Part shown: positions 22,881 to 33,467 of the stretch, one piece after another
Position numbering within the stretch: the stretch's first letter is position 1
Layout: the number at the start of each line of letters is the position of its first letter
NCBI RefSeq assembly: GCF_963678635.1
Contig: NC_087066.1
Span: 55,446,312 to 55,510,311, forward strand
DNA: 64,000 nt
Direction: 5' to 3'
Source of the DNA: Symsagittifera roscoffensis
Lineage: Eukaryota; Xenacoelomorpha; Acoela; Convolutidae
Program-made: the position numbers and the translations under genes
The notes under the pieces: generated by a model
Told to the model about the DNA's origin: nothing
Database searches by the model: none
The model's input: the letters and a program-made list of their open reading frames with translations, nothing else

Positions 22881-23508
22881 TTGAGGACGAAAACTGAGGC
22901 AGCACAGCAGGGTGTGAAAGTTTTCCTCTGCTACGTTGTTGATATAACCAAGACAGTCGAAGGTGGCCCTGAGAAACTTTTTCGAGCCGCCACTGGAAAT
23001 CATTCTCAGTTAGAGTTAACTATTCAATTTCTTGAGGTTATAGATATAGAAATTAACATCGACAAGGACAGGACGGTTGGCTGTGGATGGTATCAAAGCC
23101 AATAGATACAGGTAACATCCTGAGTTTCAGGAGTTGTACCCCATTCAGTATAATGAACGTGTAATTGAAGGAACTGTACTCCGTCTCTTTCGGAGACGTC
23201 TACTTGAGAATGTTTTGATAAGGCAAAAACTGTGAACAGTCTTCGGACAGACGGTTTCAAGATTTTTTTTGTCTCAGGTTGCGTCACGTGCCTTCGAAAA
23301 AATTATGAGGGAGAAAAAAAAGTCAGGAGGAAAAGCGAAAAATTGTAACAGCCGCTCAATTTGGTCATATATGAGATTCAGAAAAATTAGCTCTATAATC
23401 AATGGCTCAATTGTCAGAGACTTAGTCTCTTGTGCTTTTTTAACCTCAATCAGTCGGTCGGAGCTCATTTGCGGTTTGCTTAGGACACGGATTTTAGAAG
23501 AGTTATAG
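22881..23508 (+). pseudogene. Reverse-transcriptase remnant (YVDD region), probably Penelope-like or related
   Basis: The first frame reads VKVFLCYVVDITKTVEGG, corresponding to the RT catalytic YVDD box with the first Asp replaced by Val. It then reads FLEVIDIEINIDKDR and GCGWYQ, the segment following the palm in this RT type. After stops and shifts, fragments with CAPFQY-like and REIIEKIMR-like sequence continue to about 23500. Copy A at 19540-20010 is more damaged. The loss of the catalytic Asp and the stops make it dead. Assignment to Penelope-like elements rests on the FLDxEI-WYxKPTDT style only and is uncertain. Confidence 0.55.
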
Positions 23509-24888
23509 CTGAAAGATTGAAAACACGGATGTAAACTTGATAGTTTATACCTGATAGTTTTTGTTAGACAGTGTACTTGCGATCCAATTTAGATAGATCA
23601 ACCTAAAAATCACCTACCTCAACTTAGTACGTTGAATTACGCTCACGTTTTCATGCCACTGACTTCAACCCTAGTTATGTGCTCAAGATACTTAAATAAG
23701 TCTGAAAATTTTTTTGATGATAATTCTCAATTTTTTTTATCATACTCGGGAGTTTTTGGACCGTCAGATCAGTTATTGGGACACTTCCCCAGTTCATCAG
23801 GATAGTAGTTCGCTCGACTCTCTCTCTCTCTTCCTCTCTCTCTGGACTGTCGTACCATCTATCAGGAACAAGTTAACTCTACTCTAGTATGATACAGACA
23901 ATATGCAAATAGCAATTTTGCTCCATTCCAGTTCCCAGCATTTTTCCGCAAGTGATTATTAGTTTTTTTTTATTTCTGACCCTTTTTTTTGAGTTGATGC
24001 GGAGAACTTGAACGTGACAAAGCTCAATCGAAAACTTGAAAAACTCATTTCGAACCAAAGTCAATTTTCTGTGATATGAATGACTGTCACATATAGAGGT
24101 TTTCAACTAGCAGTAAGGAAGAACCACCCATGCTGATTATTCACCATCCAGTTTTTCGTACTGAGAAAAATTGAAAAAAAGTGACACATATCACCGCCAC
24201 ACAAACCGCCACACAAACGCTGAAATTCAAAATATGTTTGACGTCGTTGAAATCAGCTTTTTTGAGCAAACTAAGACCAAAAGTGGATACAAACAGGATT
24301 TAGTGGATGCAAAAACCCCTATGTCGGCCAAGCGGCAAGAATTTTTACCATTAGGGCTGAGGAGCATCGTAAAGCGGATACTCCCATCAAGCAACAACTG
24401 TAACATGATGGTTTGAGCTCGGAATTAATCTGGAAGATCAATGAAGTGAACAGGCATCTAGCAATATAAAGATAATATCGTAACAAGAGTCGCATAGTAG
24501 GAAGGAGAATCCAGAACTTAATATTTGCGACGAATTGAGAAGCAGGGAAAAAAATGAAAATTTACTTCCAAAATTGAAAAATTTACATTTATTATTATAA
24601 AATGATAAAAAACAGACATGTTAGCGTGATAGTAAAATTCTATTTGAAATTTTGATTGAGAGAAATTTGGAAGAAGAACAATTGTCTCGGAAACACTTCG
24701 GCTGGAACTTCCAATGCTGATTGCATAATATAAGCATTTTTAAATTTTTGATATATTGTTTTATATGATTAATGAAATCATATCTTTTATGATTTTCGTA
24801 AGTATTAGTTAGTTTTAAATTCCTGAAGATGCACTAAAAATGGGCAACAATGTTTGTTTCTTCGCATTTTTACCGACAACGTTATCTA

Positions 24889-25050
24889 AGTAAAAGTTTT
24901 TGAGAAACAGAGTCAAATGCTGTTGAAGGATCCTATAAAACTGCATGAACAATTATTTTGGAATCAATATCTTTTCGAATGCCTCCAATAAGGTAGATAA
25001 GCAATTTTTGTGTTGAAAGTTTTCACAAAATCCAAAGTGACATGGAGTCA
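24889..25050 (-). pseudogene. LINE RT N-terminal palm fragment (copy B)
   Basis: Duplicate of the fragment at 21540-21702, with the same STAFDSVSQ signature and in-frame damage, carried within the second 3.3-kb unit. Confidence 0.65.
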
Positions 25051-26061
25051 TAATTTAATGTTTTTCATATGTTCTGTGATTTGGAATTGAAAGTTTTTCG
25101 CAAAACTTTTTTGAAAAAACTCAAGGTTATCGAAATTTTCTTATGAGGATTTTTTATGAGGATTTTATTGGGTCATCTTTTTTGAACAAGGGAGTTTCAT
25201 TAGTTTTTTTTAACTGTGGTGAAAACGTTCTTATCTATACAGGTATAGTAACAGAGTCCGCATGGTAATTATTGTCTTAGTCCACCTGTGGAAACTCAGG
25301 TTGTAATTGCTTTCAATTCTCTTGTTAATTCTTTTTAAATCCATTTTTTTAACAATCCATTTTACAATATGTTTTTTCTCTTGTTTGAATTTTTTTGAAC
25401 CCTAATTAGTGAATATACGGGCCTAAATGTAGGCCAAAGTGGCTACCCAGGTAGAGCAGGAAAATGGTAATAGGAACCTCAAGAAGGAATTACTGCAGCC
25501 CCAAAGATGTCGGAGACACGGTTCAAAGAGGTGCAAAGCTAGCCGAACTTGCCTTTTTTGTCTCGCGAACAAAGTGAACTGTGTTACCATAGTAGCCGGC
25601 CTTAGTGATAACTCATCTACGATTTCAGATTTTGCTAATGTTTCGTGATTTTTAATGAATTTAAAAATTCATAAGTTTAAACCAATTGTTTTTTATCCCT
25701 AAAACCATCCTATCTGCAAATAATCAATTTAAAAATAGAACATTTGGTGCTCTTAAAAATCTTTTGTTTCGCTTCATAAGTATTCTTAATCACTCAAAAA
25801 TCTCTCAATGGTTTCCCCAATCTAAACGTTAATTTTAATGCAAAAGTGTTTTTATGGTTTTCAATTTTTTTTTTTGTATGGTAATAACACTTCCAAATTT
25901 TTGCTCGCTCAGCTAATTTGTATAAATTCAATAAAAATTGCCCTCCTGGCTGTCAAATTATAGCTGATCAATTGCATTGCCGTATTTGCAAACGCCACCA
26001 CCAAAAAAGAGGCATTTGTCGTGTCATTTCAAAAGTATACATCAGTAGTATATGTCGGGGC

Positions 26062-26104
26062 AGTTCAGCCGGGGCGGGGGGAGGGAGGAGGAGGGGGTTG
26101 AGGA
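26062..26104 (+). other. G-rich strand, potential quadruplex
   Basis: The sequence GGGGCGGGGGGAGGGAGGAGGAGGGGG has at least four G runs of three or more within 30 bases. It could form a G-quadruplex. No neighbouring gene is seen. Confidence 0.5.
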
Positions 26105-26119
26105 CACCTCCCATGTATT

Positions 26120-26830
26120 AAAATAGGCTATAGAGTATCCGGTCCTCACCTTATGTATAAACATAGGGAATAGATTTCCCAATGTATTAAGATATGGAAT
26201 AGGTTTCCCAATGTATTAAGATAGCAGGTTTCAGATGGTAAGTTTCAGATGGTATGTTTTTTTCATCGCCCGAGTTTCCCATGTATTAGCATAGCGTATA
26301 GGTTTTCTTATGTATAAGAAATTCATGGTAGGGAAATAAGAACTCATTAAGATAGGGAATAGGTTTCCTAATGTATTAAAATAGGGAATGGTACGGTTTC
26401 AGATGGTAAGATAGTAAATTTCAAAAAAAACTTTGGTACCCGAGTTTTTTGGAGCTCGAGTTTGGCAATACTTACGTTTCTTAGCTTACTTCTACGATTT
26501 GTGATATGTAGGGGCTATCTTGTCTTACAAAATTTCGGTATGGTAAGTTTGAGATGGTAAGTTTCAGAAAGTTTTACTTGCAGTTTTCAGTTTTACTTGC
26601 AAATACAATTTTATTTTCAAAAATTTTGTTTCTTACAAAATCGAAAATTTTTTTGGTTAGTAAAATTTAGATGGCAGGTTTCAGAAAATTTTTTCGAAAA
26701 TTTTTAAGTTTTACTGGCCAAGAAATTTTTATCTTGAAAAAACATTTTTGTATTGAAAAATCGTAAAAAAATTTGAGATGGTAAATTTCAAATGGTAAGT
26801 TTCGGGAAAATTAAGTTTCGATTTAGAGTA
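26120..26830 (+). repeat. Degenerate direct repeats: ATGTATTAAGATAGGG and CAGATGGTAAGTTT
   Basis: Phrases AATGTATTAAGATAGGGAATAGGTTTCCC (about 26125-26400) and GTTTCAGATGGTAAGTTTCAG (about 26225-26810) recur irregularly, mostly in the same orientation. This looks like a decayed tandem array. No coding is seen from here to 27840. Confidence 0.5.
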
Positions 26831-27844
26831 TGGGATCATAAACTAATATATAATACAATATTTTTTTTCTTGAAAGAGTCTTTTAAATACTTATTTCATC
26901 TAACTTATTTTACCTCAGTTTATCTGGGGAAAATTGTCAAGGGGGGATTATTTTTGACAGGTTAATTATTCCACTCCACGGAATATCAGGGAAGTCTTGA
27001 CAGTTCCTCACGGTCGATTATTTTTATATCCCACTTAATCTTTGTTCCCCTGGTAATCTGGAGAACGGATGACAGCTCTATTATACTTATTAATTTTATG
27101 ACTTATTTTATCTTTTTTCACATAAACATCCAATGATCATATGACAGATGCATTTTAGCAATTCCCAGAAGAGTTAATGAAGCGTTAATAACTTTCTTGA
27201 GAGATTAAAACTTTAAACTTTCATAAAGAATTGAAATACATCCAATCAAAATTGCATGAACTTTTCATTGGAACTAAAATAAAAATAAACTAAATTTTTA
27301 AGTTTCGACCAATCAGATGTTTTTATCTAGTTCTTATTTTTACCTCAACTGTTTTATTTATTCTGTCATATTTCATGCTACTACTAATTTCAGTTCTCTT
27401 TTATCACTTTGTCTTTAGTCTTTTAAAAATTTCAGAAATTTTCTAAAAATTATCATCCAAATTTGTCAATTGCTCAACCCTGGTAAAAGTTTACACTGAG
27501 AAAGATATAGTTTCAAACTTTTTTGTGTCTGATTATTTTGAAGTAAAGTTTTTCTATCTACTCAGAATAAATTTTTAAAAAGATTATACAATTTATTAGA
27601 AGTTGGCTACAATTTTCGTAATTTTATCTATTCTATCGTTAATTCTTTTTTCCATTGGGGGATTACAACATCCATATTCCATCATCATTCTCCGTGTTTC
27701 TCACCAAAAAGTTAGTTACTAAGATGCTTTTCGTTTAAAAATAGAGAATTTAAGGAGTTAATTTGTATAAAAAAAACAAACAATTCACTACATTGTATTG
27801 TAAATTTACTGCAAAAAATTACACTTACAAACAAAAAATGTTTT

Positions 27845-28231
27845 TTTACATAAAATTACTGATAAAATTCAAAACATGTACATCATAAACTTTTGGAACA
27901 ATTTTAAAAGAAGAAATGCTGAATGAATTGCGTAAAATCTACACAAATTATCAGTTTTTTGTAGCTTTCAAGGAACCATTTGTCGATACTTTTTTGTCAA
28001 AAAGGGGTAAGTTGATCTCTTTCTACCCAACGAATCAGCAAAGTAGTAGCTTTTATCGAGTCGAGCAATCATGATCCAGTTTTCTCCTCTATCATTGCTT
28101 GGGGCTGATTTAATAATTTCAAAAAAGTATTTTGTTAGTTGAGCTACTGTATCAGAAGGGTGTGATCCCATTTACTTGAACCTGAGCTCAGGAACTTTTT
28201 CAATAACTTGCAGAAGTAGAAAATTATCCAT
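27845..28231 (-). pseudogene. Maverick adenain-like cysteine protease remnant
   Basis: The likely start is the ATG at 28231. An in-frame stop at about 28174 precedes a 67-codon frame with GENWIMIARLDKSYYFADSLG. In adenain-type proteases this segment carries the catalytic His before Trp and the acidic residue before SLG. Here the His position is Asn, while the Asp remains. After another stop, the LCRFYAIHSAFLL segment holds the expected catalytic Cys. The family matures capsid precursors. Nonsense codons plus the missing His mean no activity is expected. Confidence 0.75.
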
Positions 28232-28564
28232 TTTTGCAATTGTACGCTAATATACATCAAAAAAAAGAAATTGATAGTTTGATAGTGTACTTTAGGATAA
28301 AAAAAAAGATTAATGACTAACATTTAGCAATAAAATGAACAAAGTCACATACACAAGCCTTATGTAGTGGGCAAAGGTAATTGAACACTGTTTTACAGTC
28401 TAGATTGAAGAAGTGTCTCGGGTTTTCAAGCAAACAGCATTCCTTCTCTGTTTTTCTGGAGTTCTAGCCCTGAAGAAAAACAAAATAGATAGTACAGAGA
28501 CAATAACAATGGAAAGTCCCAAAAATTTACAATACTTTTATAGGAACCTGAAAACTCAAAAAAA

Positions 28565-29723
28565 AAGTATTTTAAGCGACTATTCCGAAATTGTCAATTT
28601 GAATGTTTGATAGTCTGTAGTGAAGTGAAGTCGAAAACTAGAATATATTGATTTTTAAAATCTTCCATTGGAAGAGCTGAAAAATCTTCGTTTTCAGCTC
28701 AAGGGTGCTTTGCTTTTATTGTTGTAACATAAGGGCGCCAAAGAGAAGTTGTATCTAATGAAATAATTGCTCTTCCGCTCCGAATCATTCTAAGCTCTCT
28801 CAAATGAAATTGTTGATAATTGAAAACATTTTCATGAAAAGATCTCGCAACAGTTGAATTTTTACTCATTGCAACAGCTATTCTTCTGATAAGGGCATTA
28901 TTGAAAATATTTTCCTGAATAAACTGGTTTTGACGAGATGAAACAAAAAAGGTTCTTGCTATAGTTTCAATGTAGTTGTAATGAGCTGGTTTTTTTTCCA
29001 GATCCCATTGCAAGTATCGATGATTAGGTCCAGCTACTAAATTTTATCTAGTAAACAGCGAACAATCAACAATTTTCAGATTAACATTTGGATTGGCAGC
29101 ATGTGAAAATTAGGTCAAGCTCGAATTAGTTTAATTCGGACTTTGGTTTTTGGTAGTGAAAATTTTTCACAAGTAAGTAAATGCATGGCTAGCCTGCCAT
29201 AAAAGGAATAAGTTATCCCTGATCCTAAATAATTTGCTCTATCAGTGAACGGATGCACATCAAGTGCTTCTGGATATTCTTCAAAGCTATATCCATGACA
29301 AGCAAATATTCCTTTATTACCCACTGCCGACGAGTTGAATCCGTTCGATATTTGTGCTTCATGAGGATATAAACCATTGGCATTGTAAACCATTGTATCA
29401 TTAAAATAAATTTCACAATTGGAGAATATAGATTGTAGTAGATTGTTTTCATAAGTTGAGTAGGTTTTTGGTTCCTCGTCTGAATCCTCCTCCGAAACCG
29501 CTTTATGTTCTGCTTTTTCTTTTTTGAAAGCATCAGACAACCTTCCTTTGAATAATTGAAGCTTTAAACTGAGGTGGATATCACGCATATCCAAATAAAG
29601 ATTACGGTCCGTCTCGAATTCAAACTCAATACTACTTTCATCTAGAGAAAAACTGGGAAATACTTCTTGTGTGTAAGATGAAATAATTGTTTCCAAAACT
29701 GAGACTTTTTCAAAAATCTCCAA
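28565..29723 (-). pseudogene. Maverick major capsid protein (F54H12.2-like) remnant
   Basis: The 5' frame (29723-29115, 202 codons) has the N-terminal signature FEFETDRNLYLDMRD and internal LLQSIFSNCEIYFND, YPHEAQ and NYLGSGITYSFYGRL. A stop at 29115, a frameshift a few codons on and a further stop interrupt it. The frame 29013-28699 continues with QENIFNNALIRRIAVAMS and SFHENVFNYQQF. Past another break, LPMEDFKNQYILVFDFTSLQ appears, and then a jump to the very C-terminal IQIDNFGIVA near 28580, so about 40 residues are deleted. The product is the double jelly-roll shell protein of Mavericks. Confidence 0.85.
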
Positions 29724-29778
29724 AGAAGAATTTGTAAAAGCTCCTTAACGAAAATGACTACTTTGATTTACACTCATT

Positions 29779-30141
29779 TTATTTTGTCAATAATGTCTTT
29801 GCGAGAGCGACTGACTTTCGAACTACTTTTTCGAGAAAAGGTTCTTCTAATTTTACGCTTGGATTTCTTTTTTCCACTTCCCAACTGTTTCGAACTGTTT
29901 TTGTACCAACCTTTTTTGCAAATATTTTGAGTTTTTTTCGTCCACTGACAACTTCTCCAATCTCTGCAGCAGCAATATCAAATAAATTTGCTCTAATTCT
30001 TTTTGCAGCTGAGACTATATATTTTTTAATAAAAGGAATTGCAGTTCTCCCAAGAGTTTGTGCAAGAGGACGAAAACCGCTTCCACGCTGTCTTGCATGT
30101 CCACAAAAAATAGGAAAAATAGCTGAACTTTGAGCAACCAT
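29779..30141 (-). pseudogene. Maverick pX-like basic core/minor capsid protein (open frame intact)
   Basis: The likely start is the Met at 30141, inside a longer frame beginning 30162. The glycine- and arginine-rich start (GHARQRGSGFRPLAQTLG) is followed by an amphipathic Lys/Arg-rich stretch (FIKKYIVSAAKRIRANLF) and a basic tail. This matches the pX/adenovirus-core-like peptides found next to Maverick capsid genes. It is the only gene of the element with an undamaged frame, perhaps because it is short. It lies 56 bases upstream of the capsid gene. Confidence 0.7.
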
Positions 30142-30158
30142 TTCGTATGAAGAATAAA

Positions 30159-30405
30159 TCAAAAATTATTATCCAAAATCTTGCGAAACAAGATAACAAC
30201 TGGTGTAATTCCTACGGACACAAAAATAATTTTTTCACCTGTAATATCCTTTAGTTCTATTTTAACGCTGTGGAAAGCGGTTTTAATAATTTTTTCATTT
30301 GTAGATTTGTAAAGGATTGATAACTCATGTACTGTCCTGTAGATATTATGTCGGATAACAATTAAAAGAAACATTAGAAACTAGCTCAATAGTTAAAGAA
30401 TCCAT
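30159..30405 (-). pseudogene. Maverick penton-like minor capsid protein, internally deleted
   Basis: The start at 30405 gives the characteristic N-terminus MDSLTIELVSNVSFNCYP. Within about 20 codons the sequence jumps to the C-terminal part (STNEKIIKTAFHSVKIELKD and EKIIFVSVGITPVVILFRK), after a one-base frame change. Family members are several hundred residues long, so most of the gene is deleted and only the two ends survive. Its end abuts the pX-like frame. Confidence 0.6.
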
Positions 30406-30449
30406 GACAACTGATCGATAGAAATTCAATTTATAAAATGACTTACCAC

Positions 30450-31482
30450 TAATTTGAACGTTTTATCAGCTCTTTCTCATAAAATTTTTTCAGAATTTCT
30501 TCTTTTTTCTGATCTTTAGTCATGTATGTTGGTGGTTTTCTTGTAGATATTGTCGAAAATTCAAAAATTTTATATGTAAACTGTGGCTTGTAACTTTTCG
30601 GAACGAAATATCTTTTTTCGAAATTCTAACTCCATCACCTTTTTCGAAATTTGGTTTAGTATATTTCATGAACGATTTTTTGTACAAAATTGATAAAAAT
30701 TCACTATTTTTCACATCTCTGGGTGATTTTCCAATTGATCGATTTTTGCGACAGATCAATGAAGAAATAAATTGCTGCAATTTGGGAACAAATTGTTCAC
30801 CATGATCTTCAATGTAACGATATTTTATATGTTTTAAAGACTGAATTGCTCTCTCTGCAAATACAGCTTTTGTTTCACTCATTGTTGAGTAAACTTCAAT
30901 GTCTTTCTACTTGCACAATTTTGTAAAAGTTCCACTATATTCTGTTCCCTTATCAACCTAAAGTTTTTCAGGAGTGTTTTTTCGAGAAATTGTTTTTCTG
31001 AAAGCTTGTGAAGTGTCTTTGGCATACTCTGTTTTCCTTGTTTGCACTCTGAAAAATCTCGAAATAATATCTACAGCAAATAATAAATACTTCACTCCAT
31101 TGTTTTGACTAGCTAACTTGTCTAGAAAAGCCAAGTTCAAACACCAGATTTCATTGATATATTTAGAAAAAGCTTGAAGTCTTCGGAAACGCGTGATTAT
31201 TGGACCAAATTTTGTATACGATATCTTGGTTTGTAAAAATTTTCTTCTTTCTTTTGATAAACCACTCGCTTTACTCAAGTTTTGAATAGAACCGTACGCA
31301 GCTCTGCTGCTAGAATACACTCTGTTTAGTCTTATCTTTTCAGATTTTGAAAGGGATTCAAGTTCCTCTGTTTTTTGCCTTGGCATTCTTGTTAATAACA
31401 AGGTTAGGAGGAAGTTGAGTTGCTTCAAAAAAAGTAAAGTAAATGTCTGGAAAATCGGTGCTTTTTGCTTTAGTGCACACAC
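30450..31482 (-). pseudogene. Maverick integrase (F54H12.3-like, rve fold), downstream copy
   Basis: The start is probably the Met at 31386 (MPRQKTEELE). The N-terminal helical region is followed by NEIWCLNLAFLDKL, in which the first catalytic Asp (WCxDLAF in the family) is Asn. GVKYLLFAVDIISRFFRV comes next, then a stop in place of Trp before VDKGTEYSGTF (second Asp), another stop, and SETKAVFAERAIQSLK (catalytic Glu). Frame 30882-30520 continues the core into a chromodomain-like basic C-terminus that shifts frame near 30595. The same Asp-to-Asn change occurs in the second copy, so it predates the internal duplication. Confidence 0.85.
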
Positions 31483-31866
31483 AAGGTCTACAATAGATTC
31501 TTTTGTATCTCGATTGTCTAATCAACTTTTGTCTGAATGGCTGAATTCAAATCAAGGAATTACATCTAGGATTCAAAATTGAATCAAATAGAAGCTTGTT
31601 ATTTCTCGTTTTCAGCCTCGCATTTACAGCACTGCAAACAGAATCAAAATTTTTTGGTACAATCTCCTCTTTTTATTGCTTTTGCTCCAATTTTTGTTTT
31701 TTTTTGGAAGCGTACTTTGTGATTGATAAACTGAGTACAGAATTGAAACAAACTGTTCCATACTATGTCAATCGTTTAATGACAAAAAGGAAGATGATAA
31801 ATATGAATTGTAACCCTTTAGTTGAATTAAAATAATTCTTCTTTTGTGTAGAGGCGTTTTTTTGTG

Positions 31867-32540
31867 TTAGTTCTGAAATTTTTGGATATATTCTACATCT
31901 TCTTTCAAAATTCTCGAAGCTCTCCTCTTAATAGGTGATATAAACACTCGCTCAGAAACTGAATGAAATCTTTTGGACAATTGAGAATGAATTGTTTTCG
32001 AAGCCTTAGGGAAAATTTTTGAAATATTGGGAGAATAGAGACGTATTGTGTTTTCATTGTCCAACAATTTTGTCTCTTTTCCAGCTGGTTACTAAAATTT
32101 TGTTGGACCTGAACCGCTATTAGAGCAATATCTATGTGAATCAACTGTTTTTGGGGTTAAATCAATAAGTAAATAAACATAAGGAACAGATGTTGCATCT
32201 GGATACCACTCTTTTCAATTGAGATCTCTAATCGTCTCTGTTCTCCCAATATCCTAGACCTAATTATTGACTTAAAGTATTAATTTGTAAAACATCCCTC
32301 GGTGACTTCAGCAAAACTATCTGTACTTTGTAACTCTACATCTCTTTCTAATTCGTTTTGATGAAAAAAATTGTGTTTGATCTATATTGTATTCAGTCCC
32401 CTGTGTCTCCCAGCAGTGTTGACTTTTACAAAATGATTGGAGTTTGAAATTTCTTCACAAGAATCATCAAATATAAGCAGATACTTAGTTCCGTTATTGA
32501 GAAGATTTTCAATCAAATCAAAATCTATTCCTTGGATAAA
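31867..32540 (-). pseudogene. Second copy of the ATPase C-terminal half
   Basis: It carries the FDDSCEEISNS segment (in the chimeric frame), a CSNSG/FY region near 32100 and the closing frame 32067-31867 (NTIRLYSPNISKIFPKASK). It differs from the upstream copy at scattered sites and has its own stops. Confidence 0.75.
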
Positions 32541-33083
32541 TTTAAGGATTTTTCTGAAAGCTTGTGAAGTTTTTTTTCGAGAAATTGTTTTTCTGAAAGC
32601 TTGTGAAGTGTCTTTAACATACTCTGTTTTCCTTAATTGCACTCTGAAAAATCTCGAAATAATATCTACAGCAAATAATAAATACTTCACTCCATTGTTT
32701 TGACTAGCTAACTTGTCTAGAAAAGCCAAGTTCAAACACCAGATTTCATTGATATATTTAGAAAAAGCTTGAAGTCTTCGGAAACGCGTGATTACTGGAC
32801 CAAATTTTGTATACGATATCTTGGTTTGTAAAAATTTTCTTCTTTCTTTTGATAAACCACTCGCTTTACTCAAGTTTTGAATAGAACCGTACGCAGCTCT
32901 GCTGCTAGAATACACTCTGTTCAGTCTTATCTTTTCAGATTTTGAAAGGGATTCAAGTTCAAGTTCCTCTGTCTTTTGCCTTGGCATTCTTGTTAATAAC
33001 AAGGTTTGGAGGAAGTTGAGTTGCTTCCAAAAAAATAAAGTAAATATCTGGAAAATCGGTGCTTTTTGCTTTAGTGCACACAC
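32382..33083 (-). pseudogene. Chimeric integrase-ATPase open frame at the duplication junction
   Basis: A 233-codon frame, the longest intact one in the Maverick block. It starts with the integrase N-terminus and catalytic-core beginning, repeats AFRKTISRK-like sequence twice at the junction, and continues in frame into the ATPase segment with the Walker B-like KYLLIFDDSCEEI. It arises directly from the tandem duplication. There is no reason to think it functions, because it lacks Walker A and the last two integrase catalytic residues. Confidence 0.8.
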
Positions 33084-33467
33084 AAGGTCTACAATAGATT
33101 CTTTTGTATCTCGATTGTCTAATTAACTTTTGTCTGAATGGCTGAATTCAAATCAAGGAATTACATCTAGGATTCAAAATTGAATCAAATAGAAGCTTGT
33201 TATTTCTCGTTTTCAGCCTCGCATTTACAGCACTGCAAACAGAATCAAAATTTTTTGGTACAATCTCCTCTTTTTATTGCTTTTGCTCCAATTTTTGTTT
33301 TTTTTTGGAAGCGTACTTTGTTATTGATAAACTGAGTACAGAATTGAAACAAACTGTTCCATACTATGTCAATCGTTTAATGACAAAAAAGAAGATGATA
33401 AATATGAATTGTAACCCTTTAGTTGAACTAAAATAATTCTTCTTTTGTGTAGAGGCGTTTTTTTGTG

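Larger units (their letters stand above)
22386..25645 (+). repeat. Copy B of the ~3.3-kb tandem duplication
   Basis: Second unit of the tandem pair (see 19036-22296). It retains longer open stretches than copy A. The CT microsatellite is reduced and interrupted (about 23818-23841). It ends in a frame at 25439-25648 rich in Cys/Arg (CRRHGSKRCKASRTCLFCL), also present in copy A at about 22115-22280. I do not recognise that frame. Confidence 0.85.

Noticed and set aside
31596-33436. Plus-strand 79-codon frames (31596-31835, 33197-33436) conserved in both Maverick units
   Set aside because: They lie antisense to the ATPase-integrase interval and differ by a single residue only because the duplication is recent. 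No motif supports coding.
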